A DNA stretch of 26,546 bases from Temnopleurus reevesii (Eukaryota > Echinodermata > Echinoidea > Temnopleuroida > Temnopleuridae). Positions 1 through 11,600 of the stretch are shown in pieces. The DNA is taken from NCBI GenBank assembly GCA_036244855.1, contig BQKZ01002170.1:1-26546 (forward strand), written 5' to 3'. A model generated the notes under the pieces. That model was not told the origin of the DNA and made no database searches. It saw nothing but the letters and a program-made list of their open reading frames with translations. The translations under genes and the position numbers were made by a program. Position 1 is the first letter of the stretch; each line of letters starts with the position of its first letter.

Positions 1-120
1 CTGCTGATGTTCATGTTAAATGTTTATTGATGTATGTTGATATTGATGATGTTGATGATGATGATGATTGTGATGATGCTATGATTATTATATTATGAAT
101 GATATTGATAATAATGATGG
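1..120. repeat. GAT/TGA-rich simple repeat
   Basis: Imperfect repetition of tgatgt and gatgatgat units with scattered ATT. No coding signal is seen. Confidence 0.7.
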
Positions 121-1814
121 TAGATAGATAGATTGATAAATTAAAGGTGGATAGAAATGACATTTGGCTATTATTTTTTGGGGGAAGAAATGATGGATAT
201 AAAACAAACTGTTATAGTGGTGTGTGTGTTTGTGTGTGTGAGATATGTTTGTATATTTGTGGGTGTGTGTGAATGTGCATATTTTGTTTAATTGACTGTA
301 GACTGTATGTCTTTCTTTTTTCATTTTTGTTAGAACTTGTTTTGTTGTCCACCCATCCAACTGGCACTAATGGGATTGTGCCTTTTCGTGGATATTGCTT
401 GTTGTTCAGTCATGCGTGAATTTATCCACATGAAAATAGTTATATTTATTTAATTTACAAATAAATAAGTTTAAATAAGTTTAAATAAGTTTATATTTAT
501 TTGGCATTTATGGTGCCACAATTCAGAGAGATAATTACTCTACTGGAATATACCATTGGATTCATTATATAATTTTGTGCCCAAAACAATAGTACATCTT
601 TAAAAATAGGGGCATTTTTTTCTTTTACTAACATTTTACATTCTGTAATAAACTTGAATACATGTGTTGAAATAGAAATAAGCGAACATTTACAGGTCCA
701 GTCTGACTGGTTGTTTCACTTTCCACCACCTTAAGTAAAACTATTGAATTTATGTATAGTATATTCTTAGAACTTCTGTTTTGGACCATGAAAAATAATT
801 CTAGCACATTTTGCTATTTTCTTTACCTGAGAAGTATTTGCAGATTTCAAAAACTTAGAAATGAGCACATGTATATGATAACTTGTTTTGCATAGTTTTA
901 GGAAGCAAATTCAATTTCCATTAAAAAAAAAATGGGTATACATGTAGTGGAATTCATGTTTGTAGAATTTTTTAATAGTATCCTGTATTGCCTGTAGGCC
1001 TACCAACAGCTACATGTACTGAAATAAAAAGACAATATTTATAAATAACATAATGCATCTGTATATTTGCCAGTGTTTGTTAGAAACAAACTTGATTACT
1101 CCCATGATTAAAAAAATATTTAAAGTTATCATCATATTATTCACTACCTTGAGATGTCATGTACATGCATGATCTTTATTCAACATGATACATATATATT
1201 TGTATGTTGATTTATTGCCCAATACCTATATAAACTGATGATAAAGTTGAATGCTTATAATATCATCTGGTCATCATGATTATCTTGATGATGATCATCA
1301 TCATTGTCATCGTTATTGTCATAATCATCATCCTCATATGTCATCAAGGTCTTAACATTAAAAAGGCCAGGAGACGGGGGATTGGGGGTGGGGGTATATG
1401 GGTATGAAACAAATCTCTATGTATGTATGTTTTGTGTGATGTATCTGCGAAACAAAGAGGTAACGCCATGACGTTTCATGACACTTTTGACACCAAATTT
1501 TGTCATGTCTAGGAATTTTGTTTGGAAGCAACGTGCATCAGAAAAAAAAAGATCTACTGTTTCTGGAACAGCAGGTGATTCACTTTGTCAGAATCATTAT
1601 TATATTTTCTTTCAGCCATAAGTGACATTTCCCTCAAGTTAAGCAACTCACCATGGTACTGTTTTTCTAAAGTGCTGTGTCATTGTAAATTGCAAATTTA
1701 TAATGACTCAGCACTTTGCAAAATTCTCTGAATTGGAAGTTTACATTTGTCTAGACTCATGTTTTCATAAGCCCATCAAATAAGGTTACTATGAAAAGGT
1801 TTATAATAATCTTT
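121..1814. other. Upstream non-coding region
   Basis: AT-rich DNA without a recognisable gene. It includes a GT-rich microsatellite at about 219-270, a short tandem of a ttaaataag-like unit at about 460-500, a GAT/ATC-rich self-complementary patch at about 1263-1335 and a G-rich run at about 1371-1400. The gene's first non-coding exon and promoter may lie here or further upstream, but I cannot place them. Confidence 0.5.
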
Positions 1815-2490
1815 AGATGAAAGAAGGAAGAAGAGTAGAATCACATCAAAGAAGCAGAAGAAAAGGAAGTAGAGGAAAAAGAGGAAGAATATAAAGAATT
1901 TTAGAAGGAGGAGGAGGAGGAGGAGGAGGAGGAGGAGAAGAAGGAGAAGGAGAAGGAGAAGGAGAAGGAGAAGGAGAAGGAGAAGGAGAAGGAGAAGAAC
2001 AAGGAAAAAAGAAAAGGAGAAGAAGGAGAATAAGGAAAAGGAGAAGGAGGAGAAGAAGAAGAAGAAGAAGAAGAAGAAGAAGGAACAGAAAAAGGAGAAG
2101 AAGAAGAGGAAGGAAGAGAAGGAGAAGAACAAGGAAAAGGAGGAGGAGAAGAAGAAGAAGACCATGACGACGACGAAGAAGGAGGAGAAGGAGAAGAAGA
2201 AGAAGAAGAAGAAGAAGGAGAAGAAGAAGAAGGAGAAGAAGAAGGAAAAGGAGGAGAAGAAGAAGTAGAAGAAGGAGAAGGAGAAGGAGAAGGAGAAGGA
2301 GAAGGATGAGGAGAAGAAGAAGAAGAAGGAGAAGGAAGAGAAGAAGGAGAAGAAGAAGCAGGAGAAAAAGAAGGAGAAGAACAAGGAAAAGCAGGAAGAG
2401 GAGGAGGAGGAGGAGGAGAAGAAGAAGAAGTAGAAGAAGAAGAAGAAGAAGAAGAAGAAGAAGAAGAAGAAGGAGGAGAATGTAGAAAAA
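1815..2490. repeat. Long GAA/GGA polypurine tract
   Basis: About 670 bp in which nearly every + strand base is A or G, built from interleaved GAA, GGA, AAGGAG and GAGGAA units with very few pyrimidines. Long open frames across it (Phe/Ser/Leu-rich on the - strand, Glu/Lys-rich on the +) are a by-product of the repeat and are not genes. Such mirror-like purine tracts can form triplex DNA and are difficult to assemble. Confidence 0.93.
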
Positions 2491-2565
2491 ATAAGGTATA
2501 TAGTTGGAGAAATATGAGGTTGAAATAATTAGGAATTAGTATATGAATGTGACAAATTTAAAGCG

Positions 2566-3055
2566 AAGAAGAAAATAATCAGGCATATTTAACTTCTAAG
2601 GAAAGATAAGGAATGATAAGCAAAAATATTGATAACAAATACTAGATGACTAAAAAAGATCAAAGCTGGCTTTACTACTTGATGACCCTGTTACAAAGTT
2701 TCTGTGCTCACACAATTTATTGCTATTCAAATGAGAGAAGAAAATAAACGGTATAAATGGGGACATATAGGCTGCAATAAGTTGACAACATGTTAATAAT
2801 TTACATGCTGTAAGATTTTTTTTTTATTGAAGATAATCAGGCACATTTAACTTCTTAGGAAAGAAAGGAATGATAAGCAGAAAATATTGATAACAAATGG
2901 GAGACTCAACAAGATTAAAGATATTAATTTTCACAAAATTTCTGTGCTCATTGATGTACAAATGAGAGAAGAAAATTAACAGTTTCAATGGGGACATATA
3001 GGCTACAATTTGTTGACAACATATTAATAATTTACATGGTGCAGGAGTTTTTCAT
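2566..3055 (+). repeat. Two-copy tandem duplication, unit about 230-260 bp
   Basis: Segments 2566-2821 and 2826-3055 align over most of their length. Shared landmarks include aatcaggca.atttaacttc, ggaatgataagca, tttctgtgctca, caaatgagagaagaaaat, ggggacatataggct and aataatttacatg. The copies differ by substitutions and indels. No coding potential is seen. Confidence 0.85.
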
Positions 3056-3767
3056 TGATTTATTATTTATTGGGATAGACTTTGTCCATCCACAGTAGAC
3101 ATAGAAGACACAATTTGAACCAATATTTGCTTCTTGCAAATACACATTACATTATTGACATTACCCATTTATCAACTGAAAGTAAATAAGCCCTCTAGAG
3201 ATGTGCTTGAAATAAAGTTCAAATAATATTTTGTTCTTTAGAGATTCAACTTTGAATGGCCTTTTCTGACACTTTTCTGAGAGGGTGACTGGTACTGTAG
3301 CTCTGTTTTGTAGTGTTGGGCGTATATTTTAGGATGTATGTTTGAATATATTATCTCAGTCTGATAGGATGAGATTCATTGTTAAAATTCATGTTCAGCA
3401 ATACTGGTGGTCACTACAACTTTCACTCCACTATTCCTGAAACATTTCTTCTTCCTCACCATTTATATCCTCTAAATGTTTTTTTTTCTATTTCCTTTCA
3501 CCATCTTGTTTCATTCTTTCAATTGTTTTATGTCCTTTTCAAAATGGTGATATACTAATTTAGGTTTTTTAAAACTTTTTTAAATACATGTAGATTATTT
3601 TGTTGAAATTTGTTTCATTTTGTTAACGTGAACCAAATTCAATCTTCGCTTTCAGGGTACTTTCCTCCAGAGCACTCGCCTTCTTTGATTGTTCTACTTT
3701 GTCATGTTACTTTATATTGTTTATGTTTGTGAAAAAGTCAAATTCAAATTAAACTATTTGATTTCAG
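3056..3767. other. Non-coding DNA upstream of the first coding exon
   Basis: AT-rich sequence with no gene seen. A pyrimidine-rich stretch ending in tttcag at about 3655 resembles a splice acceptor, but no exon could be supported behind it. The stretch ending at 3767 is the acceptor for the first coding exon, so the transcript has at least one 5' untranslated exon upstream. Confidence 0.5.
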
Positions 3768-4529
3768 ATTTCACCAAGACAATGGGAACCGGACGATCCC
3801 GTCCACGTTCAAGATCCCGTCTCCCTGACAACACCACCTCCAACATCAGCAACACTGGCGTCTACAACCATGGAGGAGGCAACCTCCACAGGTCGGACTC
3901 AGATGGCCTTGATGAACCATTGGAGTACATGGAGAAGGGCAGTATGGAAGCAGAAAGGAAGACGGATAGAGAGAAAAGACAAAGCATGGACAGTGAGGCA
4001 GCACTACAGGATGATGCCAGGATAGAAAGTGGGGGGTTAGAAAGTGGAGTGCCTGATGAAGGGGAGGGGAGTAAAACCAAGGAGGGTGGGGCTGTAGAGG
4101 TTGAACAAGGTTCCACAGACAGAGAAATGCCTCTTGAGGATGCCTCAAAGGCGTATGAACCTAGGGATGCAGGAGGTCCACACGGAGATGCTGTAGCTGC
4201 AAGTCATAGAGAGGACAGTGACAGAGATGAAAAGTTAAATGCTGACAGGACAGATTTAGAGGCAGAACATCAAAGTAAGGAGGCAGCTCAATCAGAGGAA
4301 AAAGATTTTGATGAACGGACGGGTTTTGAAACAGAGGGAAGCGAGAAGGAATCTAGAATATCCGAGGAGAAAGAGAACGATGAAGCAACAGGAAGCGAAA
4401 AGGAAGCGATAGTGTCAGAAGAAAAGGAAGAGGAGGAGGATGTTGAAGAAAAAATGGATCCTGATACCAAGGAAAGGGACAATGTTGCAGCTTCAAGCCA
4501 GACACAAAGCCATGGTGCTGGGGTTAAAG
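3768..4529 (+). CDS. Exon 1 (coding from 3782): acidic disordered N-terminus
   Basis: A splice acceptor (tatttgatttcag) precedes 3768. The ATG at 3782 has a good start context, with A at -3 and G at +4. The exon encodes residues 1-249: an Arg/Ser-rich start (GRSRPRSRSR), then a long Glu/Lys/Asp/Ser-rich region with no fold signature. It looks intrinsically disordered and could be phosphorylated. The donor is ttaaag|gtcagt at 4530, phase 1. A second donor six bases later (cagt|gtaaat) keeps the same phase and would add two residues. Confidence 0.8.
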
Positions 4530-7500
4530 GTCAGTGTAAATACAATTTCTTTATTTAATTTTATACACATCAGCTCCAAGGTAATAGTTAGAAGTTTGAA
4601 TCTTTGTCAAGAATATGATATTGTGATGAAGCTATTTTATCAGTATGCTGTTCTTAATAGCAAAGCATCATAAAATGAAGTGATCAAGCAATAAGTTCAT
4701 GAACAAAGCCATGCAGGAGGGTGGGGTGCCAGTGGGACAAAATGTATTATGATTTTGGTAGAACAATCAATATAATATGAAATTTCAGTGGATTTTCGTG
4801 TCACAGAAGAAATATCATAAATTGAGTCTTTGAACAATGTGTAGTATTCTGTCCTACAGTACTGGACTAGCCAAACTAATATGAGTCAAACACTTTGTTC
4901 CAAAGTTAAATTCAATTTAATAATTTTCGTTTCATAGTATCCCATGGGGCACACACTGAGCCACCAAGTAAAACTGAACCAGTCGCTACCAAGTGGCCAT
5001 GGCCAACCAATGCAACCACAGTCAACGAGGTGATAGAAGAGGTCTGGAGTGAGATAGATGACCAGTGTCGGCTCTTCCCGTTGTCTTACACCGGTCTCAC
5101 TCAGTCGTTGACCGGATGGAAGGTGGTTCGGCTTTTTGTGTCGTCGACTTTTCAAGACTTCCAGTGCGAGAGAGAGATTTTAGTAAAGAAGGTAGGCTTT
5201 ACTTCTTATTCACTCTTGTTTTATGGTGTGCCTGGGGTTGATCAACTACAGACCTGCCAAGACAATATTTACTCTGACTTTAAGGACGGCCTATATTTTT
5301 GTGTAAATGCATGCTGGCCCAATCTGTTAGCGAAATCAGGCCTGCAATCGGACGAACCTTTCAGGTTGTTAAACTTAAAGGCTGCAGAGATGGATCTAGG
5401 AATTATCAATGGGGGTACGGAGGGGTCAGAAACTTTGAAATTTTCTGACAAGCGAAGAAAGAAAGAAAGAAAAAAACCCCAGTTTGTACAAATACATTCC
5501 ATCGCCAAGCTGACAGGAAAAAAAAAGCTTCCTCAATCAAGGAAAGAAAAATGGTGGTCCCTTGATGGCCCCTCCGAATCACTATTGAGGGTGGACACAG
5601 CCCCCTGTCCCCCCTGGATCTCCCTATGGGCCCAATACCAGTCTAATCGTGGTATCAACAAATGCTGACCCAAAAGCAGTACCCAATATGGGTCTACAAA
5701 ACTGATAACCCAAGCCCTTACATCTGTATATATGATATCTTATGTGATTCTTTTTCATAAAGAGTAACACCAAATTTCAGGAAGGCAGCCCTTATTGCGT
5801 GCAAGTGTTTGCACAAAATTAGGCTGGTGCTAAGTCTCAAATTTAGGCTGGTCAGGGGCTGGCCTAACTTTGGCCAAATGGTGTAAACAGGGTTCAAGTC
5901 TCACACGTCGGCTCGGAAACTTTTTCCTTAACAAAATTTAGTTTGTCCCTGTGTAAAAGTATATGGCAGAAATACATTTTACTAGTTTTTTCATGGCAAA
6001 AAGGTTTATGTAATGACTCCTTGGGTTCAATTGTCATGCAATTTTGCCTTCCTCATGCTCATATTTTATACCTTTGCTCTTGCATTCTGTTTGATTGCAC
6101 ACGTCAGGGAACCCTCGTTTGTGTAATAATTGGCCTGTTAGATTGATGATAATCTCAGCCATTTTAAGGTCTCTGTTTCTTTATTGATATGCTCATATAT
6201 GACCATGTCTATTGTGACCGAACATTCAGTGCAAGTCCGAATATTTTGCTACCTGTACTTGTTCCCAGAGGTTTCTTTGAAAGATATTATTACAGTTTTA
6301 TGGAGGTAGTACAGTGCATGTCAGGGTTATCTGCTACGTAAGTAAGTGGTTCCAGAGCACATATATTTATCACAGATTGAAAATTTGTAGCATTATCAAA
6401 ATGTTTTGCACTAAAACGAAAGCCGTCATTCACAATTTGTGGAAGAATTGACAAATTCACACATCGGTTTCTTTTTTTTTAATAAAAATTTTACCTTCTA
6501 GGAAAACTGATAAAGATGAATGTTCAATTGAATCTTAAACAAATTAATTGATTAACAGATTTTTGAACGATAATCTTTTTTTATGGGACTGTGTGAAAAA
6601 AACGTTTTTTTTGGGAGAAGAAGTAAAATTAGGTGTTTTCATGACATCTGTAAGATCTCTGTAGAATATGTAGTGTACATACATACCACAGTTTTAAATT
6701 TCTGGAAATGTACTAAAAATCTCTCTCTCACCCTTAAACTTTGCAATCAGAACTTATTGTCCAATTTTATGTAAGTATTTCCCGTGTTTACACACTTTTA
6801 GAAACCAATAAACTTTTATCTAGTCCATACAACGTTTACTCAAACCTGTACTGAGTTGCCAAGGTTCAAGGTCATAATATTTTCTTTTGTTATTTTCTTT
6901 CTTCTTTGTGTTGATATTTTTGTACCTGTGTGTTTGTTTCCTCCTACTCATGAGAAATAAAAATTTTCTTAGTATATAATTTCTTAAAAGAAAAAAATGA
7001 AAGAAGGATGGAAAGTCTTAGATATATGAATTCTTAATTCCAGAAAGTAAAATGAAGGTTGGGAAAGAAAGTGTGTTTATGTGTGACACTTGATACACAT
7101 ATTGATATGAGACAAACAGGAAGATCCATGTATCCTTCTGAAGAATAAAGTGAGATCTTTCTCCTCAGGAAGTATAAAAATGAATATGATTTGTGACGCA
7201 TACTCTGTAGCTCATATCATGTAGCCATGTCCACGAACCACTTTTAAAAAGAGTATGAAACTGAAAGCAATTTAAGATAAGTGTATTTTCATTGAGAAAG
7301 AGGAAACTGCATCAAATGGGGATTGAAATTGTAATTTTTATGTTTAATTGTTTATTCATTTATGCTGCAATATGCTGATGGCTATTTGAACAAAGATGTA
7401 CACTGTACAGTAATTTTGCTGATATTTTTTACCTGTGTATTTTGTTCAATGCCTGAATCGTACACCAAGTGGTATACGTATTACATACATTTTTTATACT

Positions 7501-8616
7501 ATTTAACTTTGAAGGAAAAAAACTAACCAGCTCCTTTGCTATTTATGTTTCCATTTTTGTTATTTAATGAAAACCAAAATTTAACACAGGTTTATAACTC
7601 TTCTTATCAAGGTACATGTATGTGGATAAAGATTGACAATCTACATTTTCATGTATGTACATGTGAAATCTTATGTGATGAAGCAGAAAAGGTTACTATT
7701 GACATAGACCCCTGTTACACCGACTTTCAACTTTGGATTTTTACTGCGTTGCACAATGCATTTCATAGTCTGCAGTCAAAGCTACTTATAATCATAATTA
7801 GACATCGCTTTTAGTTTCCCAGTTTCTAATTGAAGACTATGAATCAGACACATATTGATATGCACTGCATAATATGTAACCAATGGTCTGTGACGGAAGA
7901 CTAGTCTGTAACACTGTTTCTTCAGTTACAACATTCCTGAGAGGCAATGGACTCAAGTCAAGGCTTTCGGGGTTGGGATGGAGGGCGATGTAAACAGGCT
8001 TTTTTTTCCAGATCATACCCGCCTGTCGCAAATCCCCTCAAGGTTGGAACCTGCCCCGCTACGGACCTGAACATGTTTGAGATAGGCAATTTTTCGGTCT
8101 AACAGTGGTCACAGACCCCCTCCAGAATGAAGAATCTCATGACAGCCTTTTTGTTTGCTTGTCAGAAAACCTATGAATCTTTTTTGCAACATTTCAATTA
8201 AATTAAATCGATGCAATGGCCCTGCATCTATCTTACATGTGACTGAATACTCTAGTGGTCATTCAGATTTCAGATTCAGATTCAGATTCAGATATTTTTT
8301 ATTTTTTCACTCAAATCATAACAAGTACAATTTAACATAAACACGCATGAATATAAACGAGAAAAAAAATATAAATTGTAAGACAAAATAACAAAATGTT
8401 AAACATTATCACATATGGTACAAATATATAAACTCGTTACATTTGAAATTATATTGAGGAAAAACAGAGGTATCCAAAGAAAAGCATAGCTTGTTTGGAT
8501 ATGGATACCTCAAAGAAACATTAAACTGAAGTATATTCTTATTTCTTTCATTTTATATAGTACAAAAATAAAATATCATGTTTATCTCATGTCTAATTGT
8601 GGGGAAAGAGTGAGGA

Positions 8617-8656
<40 letters not shown>

Positions 8657-11600
8657 AGTCATATCCTGAGATGAAAGAGATTGAAAGGCAAAACTACAGT
8701 ATTATTTCATTGGATTTCAGTTTGAGCCCTGGGTGACACATTATCAGTGATATTATGTTATGACATGATTTTAATTTTAATTTCAGGTATTCCCGGAGCT
8801 GAAAGAATGGTGTGAGAAGCGACACATTCACTTCATAGAGTGTGATCTGAGATGGGGCGTACCAAGGGACTCGACAACCAGAACGGTGCTATGTACCTGT
8901 ATGGAGGAGATCGATAGATGCCATGAAGATACAGAAGGAGAGCCATTCTTCCTCAACATGCTGGGTGAAAGGTCAGGCAAACTCTCTTTCTATTTCAGAA
9001 TTATTTTGACAATACTAGGGAGGGTGTGATTTAAGATGGGGCGTGCCAAGAGACTCGACGACCAGGACAGTACTGTGCACTTGTATGGAGGAGATCAATA
9101 GATGTCATGAAGATACAGAGGGAGAACCATTCTTCCTGAACATGCTGGGTGAAAGGTCAGGCAAGCTCTCATTCTATTTCAGAATTATTTTGATGATACT
9201 CAGGGGGAAATGATATAAGGAAAGGGGTGCCCAGGGACTCGACAACCAGAAAGGTGCTATGCACTCGTATGGAGGAGATTGAATGTCAATGAAGATACAT
9301 AGGGGGAGCCATTTTTTTTTGTGCATACTGGGTGAAACGTCAGGCAAAGCCTCATTCATTTGGAGGGTTTCAATGGTGCTATGCACCTTCTGAGATCATA
9401 GCATCTATATGACGTTTCTGACATTACACAGTCATGTTTTTAATTGTTTTTAATTGTCAAAAATCCCAAAATATTGTTGTAAAAATCATATTAAGTGTTT
9501 GAATTAATTGATGAAATGAATCAGCCCGCCAAATATCCCAGGTAAGTGTAGTTTAATGTTGTTGTGATCATAGTTGGAAACTGGCTATTCATGTATTTTA
9601 TTTCTATGTAAGAAGCATCTCAGAGGTCAGGCAGGTCCCCTTTGCCTTGCATCCTTTTCCCTTTCCTGATCATGTTTCACCAAGATAAGAAAGAGCTTGA
9701 TAACTTTATGCACGCCTGACATCAGTTTTTGTGCTTAATGATCAATAATCTTATGCGCATTCCATTTGATGACATACTCCAGTCTTTCTTACAGTCGTGA
9801 GTAACTTTAAAAAGAACGATTTGGTGAAAGACCGTTTAGATCACGTTTTCAATATGAATAATCCATTCATGTACATGTAAGAACATTATAGTGAAAGAGG
9901 CTCAATTATAAATTGATCTCTTCCTTTTCCTGTTATGGCTTCAGAATGAAGTTACTTTACATAGCGCAGGATATCACCAAGACATTTTTCCTTTCCTCTT
10001 CCCCTTTGCTTGTGCATCCTTATTTCTTAATTTCTTAATTTGTCAAGTTTATTTTTGCTTTTCCCTTGTTATCATGTGTTCATCACGTGTTGCTTCTTCT
10101 TTTCTTGTAAATGCCAAATAAGTAATAAATAGATAATTGAATATGAATGATATTTAACTCTGCCTTTTACAGTAAAAGTGATTTTAAAACAAGTCATATA
10201 AAACCTAGACCTTATTTATGACTGTAACAGTCTCAAGAGATCTAACTTCAACAGAGTTAACTGTAGTTAAATCTATCCCGCCCCTCTTCTGGCTCTTTCG
10301 TTGTGTTCTCTCACACACTCTGTCTAATTTTCACTCAACTTTTTCATTTTTCCTCTAAAAATCTGAATGCCTATTTTTAATCATTTGTATACTGATGGCA
10401 TTAGTAAGTTAACAATAAAAATCCATGATAAAGTATAGACCAACAAACAAATAAAATGATTCTCATCCAAATTACATTTTACAGAGTGGCATATATGAAA
10501 AAAGTAGCTTTTAATGATTAAAATTCATTTTTTGAAATATATTAATGAATAGATTTATTTCAACTTTACAAGTGCCAACAAAAGATGATGTCCCAGTAGA
10601 CGTTGTCCCAAAATTTGACTGGGTTCACTTGGCAATCTTTAGATTTTGCAACAAAATTCAGCCATTTTTACTCAGCAATTTTGATAGTTTAAATTTCTAT
10701 TGGAAATTGTTTTTTCATGTTCCCCTATTCAGGTACGGATGGGTGCCAACAAAAGATGATGTCCCTGAGGACATTGCCCGAAAGTACGACTGGGTTGGTA
10801 ACAGCTCAATAACCCACATGGAAATCTTGCATGGAGCGTACAGATTCTGCAATCGCAATGCAGCCTTCTTCCTTCGTGAGATTGAAGACATGCCAGCTAA
10901 TGTCAGGGAAAAGTTTGCTGACCCTACCGATCTCGGGATCAAACAGATTGATGTAAGTGAGTAGCTTGGATAAAGGATGCGCATAGTGGATAAAGGTTTA
11001 ATTGTAAAATAAAGAGTTGAATGTACATGTATGTTACATGTGCAGTAATCTGGGTAGATCACTCTTATTAATCCTTACAAATGTACAGATGTCAGGGAAA
11101 AGTTTACTAACCCAACCGACCTGGGGCTTAAACAGATGGATGTGAGTAGCTTGGATAAAGGATGGGCAAAGTGGAGAAAGTGTTAATCCTAAAATATAAA
11201 GTTTTATATATTTTTCATGTGCACCAATCTGGGTAAATCACACTTGTCAAAATGAATCATCAATCATTCTAATAAATGTACTACCCACACATTTTAATAT
11301 AAAAATTAATACCTTTTTTATGTCACTTGAATTTCTTTTTGTTTATTTTTTTATTCCTCTTATTCTTCTAATTTTGTCGAAGACAATATTTCCATTAGCA
11401 AGAAAACCCCTAGATTTACAAATTTAGGTTCGAGACATAATTTGCATTGATTTTGTGGATATCAAGCATAACTTTCCAGCCCACAAGAAGAAGAAAGTCA
11501 TGAAATGCTACAATGAGAACTTTCCCGATGGAGAATGAAATTCTGCGAAATATGTAGGGGATGGATTCCATCGTATGCCAGCTTTGTCATGGACAATGCT

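Larger units (their letters stand above)
5192..8786 (+). other. Intron 2
   Basis: About 3.6 kb, the longest intron. It contains a dispersed repeat (about 5948-6060) with a relative at 24959, a GC-richer island of unknown origin at about 7900-8130, a minus-oriented retrotransposon-tail-like segment (8261-8580) and an AG microsatellite. No further exon is supported. Confidence 0.6.
8972..10732 (+). other. Intron 3
   Basis: Holds exon 3 copies (9019-9395), a foldback element relative (9673-9833) and a partial exon 4 copy (10571-10690). The remainder is AT-rich and unrecognised. Confidence 0.6.

Noticed and set aside
1776..2384. Long minus-strand frame rich in Phe, Ser and Leu
   Set aside because: It is the translation of the GAA/GGA purine tract and has no protein-like composition.
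3689..3781. Extension of the exon 1 frame upstream of the ATG at 3782
   Set aside because: It begins at a non-ATG codon and crosses a clear splice acceptor at 3767; the hydrophobic residues are intron translation, not a signal peptide.
5192..5668. Open frame running 159 codons past exon 2
   Set aside because: The exon 2 donor joins exon 3 in phase with the DUF4062 motif continuing (VFPEL). The read-through has no family match and includes a GAAA-rich stretch. Intron retention is possible but unsupported.
7837..8031. Minus-strand frame of 64 codons in a GC-richer island of intron 2
   Set aside because: No recognisable domain or splice context; it could be a transposon scrap, but I cannot name it.
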